Assembly (NCBI RefSeq): GCF_002836945.1
Contig: NZ_NIJM01000004.1
Span: 1-64,000 of the forward strand
Origin: Shewanella chilikensis
GTDB taxonomy: Bacteria > Pseudomonadota > Gammaproteobacteria > Enterobacterales > Shewanellaceae
Reading direction: 5' to 3'
Length of the DNA stretch: 64,000 nt
Shown here: one piece after another, positions 25,540 to 33,699 of the stretch
How positions within the stretch are numbered: position 1 is the first letter of the stretch
Layout: the number at the start of each line of letters is the position of its first letter
The notes under the pieces: model-generated
The model's database searches: none
What the model saw: the letters and a program-made list of their open reading frames with translations, nothing else
What the model was told of the DNA's origin: nothing
Made by a program: the position numbers and the translations under genes

Positions 25540-26505
25540 TCAGTGAGGCTCTATGGCTCGCAGGTGTTGGCGCACCGACAGGAAAGACCCCAGCCAGCCC
25601 AAAAATGACGCCAGTGCCATCATCTGCAGCAGCTCGACAAAACTCAGGGACTGCATCTCAAGTTGGCTGCCATATAGGCCCAAAAGCGAGGCCAGCGCTC
25701 CATCCAGATACCAGACCAAGAGGTTGATTATCACCCAGGCGAGCATACCGCCGATAACACCATACCAGATGCCGGTATAGAGAAAAGGCCGTTGAATAAA
25801 GGCTTCTGTGGCCCCGACCAGCTTCATGACCTCAATTTCACTGCGCCGATTCATGATAGCCAGGCGAATCGTGTTGCCTATGACCAGCACCACTGCCAGG
25901 ATCAGCAGCGCCGCCAACGCCAGCACAGTACGTTCCAACAAGCGCACCAGCGCCTGTAAGCGCTCCAGCCACTCGATATCCAGACGGCCAAAGCTCACCT
26001 CTGGCTCACGCTCCAGCTTGGTCAAAAGCTCTCTGGCGCCTGTTGGGCTGGAATACTTTTCGGTGGGGATCACGCTGATCACCGCCGGCAAAGGGTTGCT
26101 TTCCAGATAGGAGAGCGCCTCGCCGAAACCAGACAGCTGTTGGAACTCCGCCAGTGCCTCGTCACGATTGATATAGTCGACCTCATCGATTTCCGGGTAG
26201 ACCTTAATCCGCGCCAGCAGGCTCTGAATACTCTGCTCTGAGCGGTTCCCCTCGATAAACAAGGAGATCTGTGCCGCGCTGTTCCAGGATTGGGTAATGG
26301 TCTCGGCATTTTTTACCAGCACCTGCAAGGCGGCCGGCAAACTCAGGCTGACCCCCAGCACTGCCATAGTCATCAGCGATGAGATAGGGTTGCGCCACAA
26401 CTCACCCATGCTGGCCATGGCATGCTGTATATGGCGGATAAAGAACATCACTATCCGGCCGGAAAGCGGGAGTTTACTGCGGGTCAATGAAGGCTGGGCA
26501 GACAT
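25540..26505 (-). CDS. ftsX: Cell division protein FtsX
   Basis: The integral-membrane subunit of the FtsEX complex, which couples ATP hydrolysis at the divisome to periplasmic activation of peptidoglycan amidases. The 321-residue protein has an N-terminal cytoplasmic segment, a first membrane helix (residues 40-62), a large periplasmic loop (IDEVDYINRDEALAEFQQLS), and three further helices in the C-terminal half, the last ending in ASFLGWLGSFLSVRQHL. It is third in ftsY-ftsE-ftsX, 3 bp after ftsE, so translation is probably coupled. Confidence 0.95.
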   Translation of the reverse strand: MSAQPSLTRSKLPLSGRIVMFFIRHIQHAMASMGELWRNPISSLMTMAVLGVSLSLPAALQVLVKNAETITQSWNSAAQISLFIEGNRSEQSIQSLLARIKVYPEIDEVDYINRDEALAEFQQLSGFGEALSYLESNPLPAVISVIPTEKYSSPTGARELLTKLEREPEVSFGRLDIEWLERLQALVRLLERTVLALAALLILAVVLVIGNTIRLAIMNRRSEIEVMKLVGATEAFIQRPFLYTGIWYGVIGGMLAWVIINLLVWYLDGALASLLGLYGSQLEMQSLSFVELLQMMALASFLGWLGSFLSVRQHLRAIEPH

Positions 26506-26508
26506 AGC

Positions 26509-27201
26509 TTATTCCTTAGCGCTCATGGGGCTGGTCCCCAGTTCTTCACCACCTATCATCCGTCCCTGCTTCAGGGTTAGGGTGCGGTATTTCATTCTGG
26601 CGATAAGACCGAGATCATGGGTGGCAATCAACACGCTGGTGCCCGCATCATTGAAGGTTTCAAACAGCCTGAGAATATCCATGGATAGCTTGGGGTCCAG
26701 GTTACCGGTCGGTTCATCGGCCAGCAATAGAGGGGGTTTGTTGACTATCGCCCTGGCAATGCCTACCCGCTGCTGCTCACCGCCCGAAAGCATGATGGGA
26801 TTATGGCGCTCTTTACCATAGAGCCCCACCATATCCAGAGCACCGGCTACCCGCTTGCGGATCTCCCCCAGGGTAAAACCTTCGATAACCAAGGGCAGCG
26901 CCACATTGTCAAACACGCTGCGGTCCATCAATAGATGGTGGCTTTGGAAGATCATCCCGATATCGCGGCGCAGATAAGGCACATGGCCGCGCTTGATACC
27001 GGCGATATCATGACCGTTGATCCATACCCGGCCGGCACTGGCGCGCTCGATAACAGTGATCAATTTGAGCAAGGTACTCTTACCGGCTCCGGAATGTCCG
27101 GTAAGAAAGGCCATTTCGCCCCGCTGAAGATGAAAACTCACATCAGACAGTGCCTTTTGGCCCCCGGCGTAAATTTTGCTGACCTGCTCAAATCGAATCA
27201 T
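26509..27201 (-). CDS. ftsE: Cell division ATP-binding protein FtsE
   Basis: The cytoplasmic ABC ATPase of the FtsEX complex. Its 230 residues contain Walker A (LTGHSGAGKSTLLKL, near residue 37), the Q-loop region GMIFQSHHLLMDRSV, the ABC signature LSGGEQQRVGIARAIV and Walker B LLLADEPTGNLDP, with the downstream switch His in IATHDL. It sits between ftsY and ftsX with 3-bp gaps on both sides, forming one tight operon. Confidence 0.96.
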   Translation of the reverse strand: MIRFEQVSKIYAGGQKALSDVSFHLQRGEMAFLTGHSGAGKSTLLKLITVIERASAGRVWINGHDIAGIKRGHVPYLRRDIGMIFQSHHLLMDRSVFDNVALPLVIEGFTLGEIRKRVAGALDMVGLYGKERHNPIMLSGGEQQRVGIARAIVNKPPLLLADEPTGNLDPKLSMDILRLFETFNDAGTSVLIATHDLGLIARMKYRTLTLKQGRMIGGEELGTSPMSAKE

Positions 27202-27204
27202 ATA

Positions 27205-28950
27205 TCAATTATCCGTCTTCTCCTGACTGAACAGGGCTTCGATAAAGTCTTTGGCATTGAAGGTACGCAGATCGTCTATCTGCTCTCCCACGCCTATGTA
27301 ACGAATAGGAATACCAAATTTATCGGCAATGGCAAAGATAACTCCGCCTTTGGCTGTGCCATCCAGCTTGCTGATACTGATACCGGTAACCCCGACTGCT
27401 TCCTGGAACAGTTGCGCCTGACTGATGGCATTCTGACCCGTACAGGCATCCAGGGTCAGCATCACTTCATGGGGAGCGTCCGGATCCAGTTTCTTCATCA
27501 CCCGAACCACTTTCTTCAGCTCTTCCATCAGATGGCTCTTGTTCTGCAATCGACCTGCGGTATCGGCAATCAACACATCGATATTTCTGGCCTTGGCAGC
27601 CTGCAAGGCATCAAACAGCACAGAGGCGCTATCGGCACCTGTATGCTGGGCAATCACAGGAATATCGTTGCGCTGGCCCCAAACCTGCAGCTGCTCAACC
27701 GCAGCCGCGCGGAAGGTATCACCGGCTGCCAGCATGACAGACTTGCCTTCGCGCTGATACTGTTTGGCCAGCTTGCCTATGGTGGTGGTCTTGCCAACGC
27801 CGTTGACACCCACCATTAAAATAACGAAAGGCCCGGCGGCATTGTCCGGCACCAGAGGCGCACTCACAGGCTCCAGCGTCGCCAGCATCTCCTGCTGCAG
27901 CAATTCATATAAGGCTTCGGCATCCTTGAGCTGCTTGCGTGAAGCATGATCTGTCAGGCTGGAGATCAACCGACTGGTGGTTTCCACCCCAACGTCGGCA
28001 ATAAGCAGTTGCTCTTCCAGCTCTTCAAACAGGTCATCATCAATCTTTTTACCACGAAACAGCCCGATAAAACCGCTACCGATATTTTCGCTGGTGCGCA
28101 TCAGCCCCCGCTTGAGGCGGGCAAAGAAGCCCTCTTTAACAGGTTTTGCCTGTGGCTCAGGTTGAGCTTCTTCCTCGGCAACCTGTTCAGCCTGGGCTTT
28201 TTCAGCGGCCAAACGTTCAGCTTCGGCTTGCTCTGCCTGCGCCTTTTCAGCAGCAATACGCTCGGCTTCTGCCTGTTCTGCCTGCGCCTTTTCAGCTGCC
28301 AGACGCTCGGCTTCTGCCTGTTCAGCCTGCGCCTTTTCAGCAGCAATACGCTCGGCTTCTGCCTGTTCAGCCTGTGCCTTTTCAGCTGCCAGACGCTCGG
28401 CTTCTGCCTGTTCTGCCTGTGCCTTTTCAGCCGCCAAACGTTCAGCTTCGGCTTGCTCTGCCTGTGCCTTTTCGGCCGCAATACGCTCGGCTTCAGCTTG
28501 CTCGGCCTGCGCCTTTTCGGCAGCAATACGCTCGGCTTCAGCTTGTTCTGCCTGTGCCTTTTCGGCAGCAATACGCTCGGCTTCAGCTTGTGCCTTTTCG
28601 GCAGCAATACGCTCGGCTTCTGCCTGTTCTGCCTGTGCCTTTTCGGCAGCAATACGTTCGGCTTCTGCTTGTTCAGCTTGTGCCTTTTCGGCAGCAATAC
28701 GCTCGGCTTCTGCCTGCTCGGCTTGTGCCTTTTCAGCTGCCAGACGTGCTGCTTCTACCTGCTCGGCTTGTGCCTTTTCAGCCGCCAGACGATCAGCTTC
28801 GGCTTGTTCGGCCTGCGCTTTTTCAGCAGCTAAACGTTCGGCCTCTGCCGCGGCTTCTGCGGCTTGTTGTTCGGCGAGTTTGGCCGCCTGCTCGGCTTCG
28901 TCGTTGCGTTTGTCTTTACGAAACCAGGAAAAAAAACCTTTCTTTGCCAT
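27205..28950 (-). CDS. ftsY: Signal recognition particle receptor FtsY with an expanded repeat-rich A domain
   Basis: The SRP receptor docks Ffh-ribosome complexes at the membrane for cotranslational targeting. The protein has 581 residues against 497 in E. coli. The basic N-terminus (MAKKGFFSWFRKDKRN) is followed by 15 tandem copies of a helical 15-mer (about residues 35-256), then a linker and the conserved membrane-binding and N domain (EGFFARLKRGLMRTSENIGS). The G domain carries GVNGVGKTTTIGKLA, DTAGRLQNKSHLM and SKLDGTAKGG. All catalytic elements are intact; only the acidic A domain is enlarged. It is the first gene of ftsYEX. Confidence 0.95.
   Translation of the reverse strand: MAKKGFFSWFRKDKRNDEAEQAAKLAEQQAAEAAAEAERLAAEKAQAEQAEADRLAAEKAQAEQVEAARLAAEKAQAEQAEAERIAAEKAQAEQAEAERIAAEKAQAEQAEAERIAAEKAQAEAERIAAEKAQAEQAEAERIAAEKAQAEQAEAERIAAEKAQAEQAEAERLAAEKAQAEQAEAERLAAEKAQAEQAEAERIAAEKAQAEQAEAERLAAEKAQAEQAEAERIAAEKAQAEQAEAERLAAEKAQAEQVAEEEAQPEPQAKPVKEGFFARLKRGLMRTSENIGSGFIGLFRGKKIDDDLFEELEEQLLIADVGVETTSRLISSLTDHASRKQLKDAEALYELLQQEMLATLEPVSAPLVPDNAAGPFVILMVGVNGVGKTTTIGKLAKQYQREGKSVMLAAGDTFRAAAVEQLQVWGQRNDIPVIAQHTGADSASVLFDALQAAKARNIDVLIADTAGRLQNKSHLMEELKKVVRVMKKLDPDAPHEVMLTLDACTGQNAISQAQLFQEAVGVTGISISKLDGTAKGGVIFAIADKFGIPIRYIGVGEQIDDLRTFNAKDFIEALFSQEKTDN
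28183..28848 (-). repeat. Tandem array of 45-bp units inside ftsY (15 copies)
   Basis: The ftsY A domain is built from 15 units of consensus AEAER(I/L)AAEKAQAEQ. Fourteen are 15 residues long. Unit 6, near 28575, lacks AEQ and is 12 residues, a 9-bp deletion that keeps frame. Units 1-3 are the most divergent (AEADRL, VEAARL). The DNA copies differ mainly at third positions (TTTTCAG or TTTTCGG; CGCTCG or CGTTCA), so the array is old enough to have drifted yet could still recombine. Long reading frames on other frames here are by-products of the repeat. Confidence 0.95.
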
Positions 28951-29175
28951 CAGTGCTACCAGTGCTCAACATCGTGGGGGATCTTCAGGAGCCGGGCTCC
29001 CGCTTGAGGTCGCAACTATTTCCCTGGAGCAACGGGGCCTGTTACTGGCATTCCCGAGCGATAAAGGGCTTTAGCTTCATCTCACCTTTTCGGCTGAGTT
29101 TGTTATAAAATAGCGACGCTTTTAAGGTGGCATAGTCTACCACTTTCTTTCTTCAGGCAAAATCACGGGGGCAAG

Positions 29176-29763
29176 ATGGCCAAAAATAGACCGGGCAGCG
29201 GTCAGGTTCGTATTATCGCAGGCCAATGGCGCTCGAGAAAATTACCCATCCAAGATCTGGAAGGGCTGAGGCCAACCACAGACAGAGTGCGGGAAACCCT
29301 ATTTAACTGGCTGGCAGGAGAACTCAGCGGCAGCTCGGTATTGGACTGTTTCGGTGGCAGTGGTGCTCTGGCATTGGAAGCCCTGTCTCGCTATGCCGCT
29401 TTTGCCAGAGTCTATGAGCTGCAAAAAACTGCCGCTCAGCAACTGCAGCAGAATCTGCAAACCCTAAAATGCGATAGTGCCGAGGTCATTAACGGCGATG
29501 TATTGGCCGGTTTGGCGCGCCCTGCCGATCGCCGTTTCGATATCGTGTTTATCGATCCCCCTTTTCGCAAGGGGCTGGCCGAGCAAACCCTAACCCTGCT
29601 GGCCCGGCATCAATGGCTCAACCCAGGCGCCCTTATCTATCTCGAAGTGGAATCAGAATTGCAGCAGTTGCCGATACCGGCTGACTGGGAAGCATTGAAA
29701 GAGAAGCAGGCCGGCCAGGTCAGCTACCGCCTGTATCGCTTCCCGGGAGGAGTAGAGTCATGA
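29176..29763 (+). CDS. rsmD: 16S rRNA (guanine966-N2)-methyltransferase
   Basis: Methylates G966 of 16S rRNA with SAM. The 195-residue protein shows the N-terminal RsmD pattern (VRIIAGQWRSRKLPI, GLRPTTDRVRETLFNWLA), the SAM-binding loop VLDCFGGSGALALEAL and the catalytic FIDPPFRKG motif of N-amino methyltransferases. It is divergent from ftsY, the same gene neighbourhood as in E. coli, and overlaps the following DUF1145 gene by 4 bp (ATGA). Confidence 0.95.
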   Translation: MAKNRPGSGQVRIIAGQWRSRKLPIQDLEGLRPTTDRVRETLFNWLAGELSGSSVLDCFGGSGALALEALSRYAAFARVYELQKTAAQQLQQNLQTLKCDSAEVINGDVLAGLARPADRRFDIVFIDPPFRKGLAEQTLTLLARHQWLNPGALIYLEVESELQQLPIPADWEALKEKQAGQVSYRLYRFPGGVES

Positions 29764-30062
29764 AAGCCGTATTAGTGTTGGGAAAACTGGCGACCCTATT
29801 GGCCTGGGTGTTGATGTTTTTCAACCTGTTCAGCCCGTTTGAAGGTAATATCGGCGTGATACTCACCATACTTCTCGGGGTAACCGCCATGATGCATGGG
29901 CTGCAGGTGCTGATATTTCACACGATATTTTGTCAGTTGTTGCCGCTCAAGGCAAAAGACTATCTCAACGCCTTTCTATTCGGGGTGTTTGCCTTGCTGG
30001 ATTACCGCCAACGAGCGCTGAGTCAACTGGCTGCAGAAACCTCGGCAAACACTCAGGATTGA
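29760..30062 (+). CDS. DUF1145 inner-membrane protein (YhhL-like)
   Basis: A 100-residue protein with three hydrophobic segments (VLGKLATLLAWVLMFFNLF, VILTILLGVTAMMHGLQVLI, AFLFGVFALLDY). It matches the DUF1145/YhhL family, which sits next to rsmD in E. coli. The function is unknown. It is translationally coupled to rsmD and has its own strong ribosome-binding site (GGGAGGAG). Its last 10 bp overlap the end of the convergent next gene. Confidence 0.85.
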   Translation: MKAVLVLGKLATLLAWVLMFFNLFSPFEGNIGVILTILLGVTAMMHGLQVLIFHTIFCQLLPLKAKDYLNAFLFGVFALLDYRQRALSQLAAETSANTQD

Positions 30063-30535
30063 GGCGGCAAAGGCGCCTCTTTACCCTTGGCCAATATTTC
30101 CAGAATTTGCTGCAAATGCTGGCTCAAAGCATCAGCCTCAGCTGCCGCAAACCTTTGCTTAAGGGATGCATCGAGTTGAGTCGCCAGCTCAGCCTTCACA
30201 GCAGAGAGAGCTGGTTGGTTCTCTTCAACCTGTAACTTGGCAATGCTGAGAGCCAACAACTTAAGCTCAGGCAACAACTCTATTTGCTTCAATGGTGCCA
30301 ATAAACCTGGGTCGTCATCACTGAGTCGTTGATCCAGAGTCATCAGCAGTTGGTCGACCCGCGCCAACGTCTGCTCTCCGCGCTGATACAGAGGGGTTAT
30401 GGCAACATCATTGGCAAAGCCAGTGAGTTGATAGAGGGTCACGCTCAGCGTCAGCACGATTAACAACAGCGGCAGTGACAACCCGAACACCAGACCGACC
30501 CAAAAGTTATTGATACCGGATAAAAAGGCTCGCAT
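30053..30535 (-). CDS. Membrane-anchored helical protein, unknown function
   Basis: A 160-residue protein with one N-terminal transmembrane helix (FWVGLVFGLSLPLLLIVLTL) followed by a soluble helical part rich in Leu, Gln and Glu (RGEQTLARVDQLLMTLDQRL, LEILAKGKEA). No family was recognised. ATG at 30535 follows GGAGGAG; the frame is open to 30586 but without a comparable start. It lies downstream of the DUF4870 gene on the same strand (47-bp gap), so the two may be cotranscribed. Confidence 0.65.
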   Translation of the reverse strand: MRAFLSGINNFWVGLVFGLSLPLLLIVLTLSVTLYQLTGFANDVAITPLYQRGEQTLARVDQLLMTLDQRLSDDDPGLLAPLKQIELLPELKLLALSIAKLQVEENQPALSAVKAELATQLDASLKQRFAAAEADALSQHLQQILEILAKGKEAPLPPQS

Positions 30536-30582
30536 TGCTCCTCCGCTGTCTGCAACAAGGCCATCCAATGGATGGCCCGGGA

Positions 30583-30918
30583 TCATAGGAATTTGATTGC
30601 CAAGGGGTACTTGTATTCCACCCCCTCACTGGCCTTGACCGCTGCGACTATGGTCACCACCACATCGAAAATCGCCAGTACAGCCACCAGCACCAAACCT
30701 ATGCCAACAAAGATCAGGATCAGGCTGATGATGGTGTAAATGATCATACTGATTTTGAAGTTCAGGCAATTACGGCCGCAAACATCGACAAATTCAAACT
30801 CTTCCCGTTTCATCAACCAAACGATCAACGGCCCCAAGATAGTGCCGAAAGGGATCAGGTAACCGGCAAAACTCGCCAGGTGCACCAACATTCCCATGTC
30901 TCTTTCCTGCTTTTCCAT
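30583..30918 (-). CDS. DUF4870 (Tic20-like) membrane protein
   Basis: A 111-residue protein with three membrane segments. It has the DUF4870 pattern: N-terminal ERDMGMLVHLASFAGYLIPF, a charged loop WLMKREEFEFVDVCGRNCLN, and two hydrophobic helices (ISMIIYTIISLILIFVGIGL and VAVLAIFDVVVTIVAAVKAS). Its function is unknown. The ATG at 30918 follows AGGAAACAG. It is followed by an unrelated membrane-anchored protein and preceded 17 bp upstream by the end of the MOSC gene, so all three may form an operon. Confidence 0.85.
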   Translation of the reverse strand: MEKQERDMGMLVHLASFAGYLIPFGTILGPLIVWLMKREEFEFVDVCGRNCLNFKISMIIYTIISLILIFVGIGLVLVAVLAIFDVVVTIVAAVKASEGVEYKYPLAIKFL

Positions 30919-30935
30919 GCTGTTTCCTAACTTTT

Positions 30936-31640
30936 TCAGTTCAAAGCCAAACTATCCGGGCCATAGAGGCGCATCTGCCAGTCTTCTATGCTGCCCCGCT
31001 CCAGTCGGCGCTGCAAGCTGCCAACCCAACTGGCCGCCAAACCTTCACAGCTGAGCAGCCTGTCATAGGCGGCCGCATCAAATTCGGGGCGAAAATACAG
31101 CTTCATCGCCTCGGCGACACTGATATCGGTACGCCTTTGTTTCAGTATCAGGGCATCCTGACAGCTTATGATGCCAGGCTTAAGCACCCGATAGAACCAA
31201 CCTGACATACCTGTTTGCTGCATGGCAAGGGCAAAGTCCCTCTGACCATATTGGTGATTGAGCTTAAAACAGGGTGAACGTGGTTGGGTGACCTGCAGCT
31301 CGACTTCGCCAAAGCTGAGGATATCGCCGATATGAATATCTGCCTCGGTCAGGCCAACACTGCTGATGTTTTCTCCCATGGCCGGAGCATCCTGCCCCGC
31401 GGTTATCAGCCCCATGCGCCGGTAGTGGCCATAGTGCTCGCGAGGGAAATGATGCAGTACCCTATCCGGGCCACCATGATGTTTGGGATCCGCCTGGGCA
31501 TCACCCGCAACCCTGTCGCCGAAAACCTCCAGTGTCTCCATCCGAGACTTGTTATCTATCCCGCTTGCCAGCTTGTCCCTGAATGTCAGTTTATCACCGG
31601 CATACAGCCCAGAAATCTTGTCAATCAAACACTTGGTCAC
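30936..31640 (-). CDS. MOSC domain protein, YiiM-like
   Basis: A 234-residue MOSC protein. MOSC domains bind or transfer sulfur to molybdenum cofactor. E. coli YiiM acts in Moco-dependent reduction of N-hydroxylated compounds. The match to YiiM is strong: KHHGGPDRVLHHFPREHY, MGENISSVGLTEADIHIGD, QVTQPRSPCFKLNHQYGQ with the conserved Cys, and a C-terminal 3-alpha domain ending in RGSIEDWQMRLYG. I chose GTG at 31640, which has GGGAG seven bases upstream and gives the family length. The frame is open to 31952, but the extra 104 residues run over the promoter of the divergent mipA-like gene. Confidence 0.85.
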   Translation of the reverse strand: MTKCLIDKISGLYAGDKLTFRDKLASGIDNKSRMETLEVFGDRVAGDAQADPKHHGGPDRVLHHFPREHYGHYRRMGLITAGQDAPAMGENISSVGLTEADIHIGDILSFGEVELQVTQPRSPCFKLNHQYGQRDFALAMQQTGMSGWFYRVLKPGIISCQDALILKQRRTDISVAEAMKLYFRPEFDAAAYDRLLSCEGLAASWVGSLQRRLERGSIEDWQMRLYGPDSLALN

Positions 31641-31787
31641 GTTACGTCTCCCTTCGGGTGCCAAAGCCCGATCATACTCCAAGCTTACGGGACAGATCAC
31701 GGACATTTCCATACAAAGCGGCACTATTGTATGGCCGCAGCGCCGAGGACAATGCCCTGGATTTCTTATGTATTCAGGAGAAGTAAT

Positions 31788-32576
31788 ATGAAAGCATTCA
31801 GATTCAGCGCCCTGGCCCTCATTGGCGCTGCAGTAAGCAATGCCGCCTTGGCGGACAACACTGACGTTTATATCCGTAATGGCCAGATTTACAGCCATGA
31901 AAACAGTTTCTTTGTCTCTGCCGGTGCCTATCAGGGCAGCGAACTCTATCAAGGCGTCGATTCCAAGCTGCGTCCCTTTGGCAACCTGGGTTATAACGGC
32001 AAGGACTTCAACGCCTCACTGGCCAATATCAACTACCGCTTCTTCGGTAATGATAAAGATCTGTTCAACCTGAGTCTGTATCTGGGTAGTCCTGGTATTG
32101 CCTTGAAAGGCTCAGACGCTGCAGCGCTTGGAGGCATCCATGAACGTAAGCTGAGTGGCGATCTGGGTATCAATCTGGATACCCAACTGGGATTCGGTAC
32201 TCTGTCCACCTCGGTACAACATGACGTAACCAACAGATACAACGGCTTTATCGGCCAGGTCCGTTACGCCGTACCACTAAACCTGGGCTGGGGCACTGTC
32301 GTTCCCTACGCCGGCGTCAGCTACTTAAGCCGTGACTTTACCCAATACTACTTCGGAGTCAGCAAGGCTGAAGCCAATAAGCAGCATAAGGACTACCAAC
32401 CGGGCAAAGCCTTCACCTACAACGCAGGTTATAAGCTGATTGTGCCTCTGAGTGAACATCTCGAACTCAGCCAAAGCAGCAACTTCAACTACCTGGATTC
32501 CGCCATTGCCGACTCGCCGATTGTCGATGGCAAACAACAGTGGAACGCCAACCTGGCACTGACTTATTACTTCTGA
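31788..32576 (+). CDS. MipA/OmpV family outer-membrane protein
   Basis: A 262-residue beta-barrel protein with a signal peptide (MKAFRFSALALIGAAVSNAA, cleavage after ALA) and a typical C-terminal strand ending in Phe (LALTYYF). The alternating strands and motifs VSAGAYQGSELYQGVDSKLR and VPYAGVSYLSRDFTQYYFGV fit the MipA/OmpV family, proposed to scaffold murein enzymes or act as outer-membrane channels. AGGAGAAG precedes the ATG. It is followed 15 bp later by a small lipoprotein gene and then by an RstAB-like two-component pair, suggesting one envelope-stress module. Confidence 0.88.
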   Translation: MKAFRFSALALIGAAVSNAALADNTDVYIRNGQIYSHENSFFVSAGAYQGSELYQGVDSKLRPFGNLGYNGKDFNASLANINYRFFGNDKDLFNLSLYLGSPGIALKGSDAAALGGIHERKLSGDLGINLDTQLGFGTLSTSVQHDVTNRYNGFIGQVRYAVPLNLGWGTVVPYAGVSYLSRDFTQYYFGVSKAEANKQHKDYQPGKAFTYNAGYKLIVPLSEHLELSQSSNFNYLDSAIADSPIVDGKQQWNANLALTYYF

Positions 32577-32591
32577 ATCTGAGGTCATTGG

Positions 32592-32822
32592 ATGAAATCG
32601 CTTAAAAACCTCTTTCTTACCATAGGTTTAGCCATAGTAGTCAGTGGCTGTGCGACCCATTATGACACCCAGAAATTTTCCTGGGATCTCGACAAAGACT
32701 TAACGAGAACTCAGGTGGACTCAAATACTTGGTGGAATAACTACGTTAACAACCATAACGACAAATACATAATGGCGGCACTCTGTCAGAAACACCGCTA
32801 CTCCCAGTACTGCAAAAGTTAA
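32592..32822 (+). CDS. Small outer-membrane-type lipoprotein, unknown function
   Basis: A 76-residue protein with a lipoprotein signal: MKSLKNLFLTIGLAIVVSGC, lipobox VSGC, with Cys20 as the acylated residue. The mature part is short, rich in Asn, Trp and Tyr (NTWWNNYVNNHNDKY), and ends with two cysteines about eight residues apart (LCQKHRYSQYC) that may form a disulfide. No family was recognised. It lies 15 bp after the mipA-like gene and before a terminator, so the two form an operon. Confidence 0.75.
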   Translation: MKSLKNLFLTIGLAIVVSGCATHYDTQKFSWDLDKDLTRTQVDSNTWWNNYVNNHNDKYIMAALCQKHRYSQYCKS

Positions 32823-32901
32823 TTTATAGCGATCTATAACTTGGATTTTCGGCTGGCTATATTTTCAATACTGTCAGCTGCATTACTGGATGTTCGTGGG
32901 T

Positions 32902-32926
32902 AAAGGGGTGACCAAGTCCCCCTTTT
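32902..32926 (+). terminator. Probable terminator after the mipA-lipoprotein operon
   Basis: AAAGGGG and CCCCTTT pair around a 10-nt loop and are followed by further T residues. It lies 80 bp after the lipoprotein stop codon and before the two-component genes. If leaky, it would let the operon read into its presumed regulators. Confidence 0.65.
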
Positions 32927-33003
32927 ATGTCAATTGAGCTGTCACTTATGTAACCGGAGTGATAATTTTGCTTTATCTAAACCCGCATGCTTATCGGCAG
33001 GAA

Positions 33004-33699
33004 ATGGCAAACACTCGCATAACACTCGTAGAAGACGATAATAAGATCAGTGACCTTCTGACAAATTATCTCAGAAACCAACATTTTGATGTAGAGCGAA
33101 TAAACGATGGTAGTTGCGCAGGACAACTTATCCTCGAGCGTCAGCCTGAACTGGTGATCCTGGATCTTATGTTGCCGGGAAGCGATGGCTTGAGTATTTG
33201 CCGTGAAATCCGCGCCCAATACCAAGGCAAGATACTGATCCTGACCGCCAGTGAGGACGACATGGATCAGGTGGCCGCGCTGGAGATGGGCGCCGATGAT
33301 TTTGTCAATAAACCAATCCAACCCAGAGTACTGCTGGCCAGGATCCGCATGTTGCTGAGACGTCAGGAAAATGTGCCAACGGAAAGCAATCGCGAACGCC
33401 AGTTCGGAGAACTCTACCTGGATAATGCCCGCAAGCTTTGCACCATCAGTCAAACAGAAGTCAACCTCACCACTGCCGAATTTGACCTGCTATGGCTGCT
33501 GAGCTCACATCCGGATGAAATACTGTCACGAGAGTATCTGGTCAAAGAAACCCGCGGCATAGAGTACGACGGAATAGACCGCAGTATAGATAACAAAGTA
33601 GTGATTTTAAGAAAGAAATTAGGTGACAACCCCAGCTTGCCGCGCAAGATAATCACGGTAAGAGGCAAGGGTTATCTATTTGTACCGGATAGGTGGTAA
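33004..33699 (+). CDS. OmpR-family response regulator, RstA-like
   Basis: A 231-residue regulator if started at ATG 33004. The receiver domain (residues 1-120) has phospho-acceptor Asp in LVILDLMLPGSDG and a C-terminal winged-helix domain (LTTAEFDLLWLLSSHPDEIL, RGIEYDGIDRSIDNKVVILR, VRGKGYLF) close to E. coli RstA. The start is uncertain. ATG 33004 gives the canonical receiver beginning, but its AGGAA is too close. TTG at 32968 has GGAG eight bases upstream and would add 12 residues. It overlaps the sensor kinase start by one base (TAATG). The likely target is the upstream mipA-type operon. Confidence 0.85.
   Translation: MANTRITLVEDDNKISDLLTNYLRNQHFDVERINDGSCAGQLILERQPELVILDLMLPGSDGLSICREIRAQYQGKILILTASEDDMDQVAALEMGADDFVNKPIQPRVLLARIRMLLRRQENVPTESNRERQFGELYLDNARKLCTISQTEVNLTTAEFDLLWLLSSHPDEILSREYLVKETRGIEYDGIDRSIDNKVVILRKKLGDNPSLPRKIITVRGKGYLFVPDRW

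Noticed and set aside
28183-28848. CRISPR array
   Set aside because: The 45-bp tandem units have no spacers and encode an in-frame protein repeat of FtsY.
27946-29108. Long open frames of about 300 residues opposite and across the ftsY repeat (both strands)
   Set aside because: They arise from the 45-bp repeat being free of stops in several frames. They read as low-complexity Leu/Phe or Arg/Pro repeats and lack starts with ribosome-binding sites.
31641-31952. N-terminal extension of the MOSC protein
   Set aside because: It overlaps the promoter and start of the divergent outer-membrane protein gene and is not part of the YiiM family; GTG at 31640 has a good ribosome-binding site.
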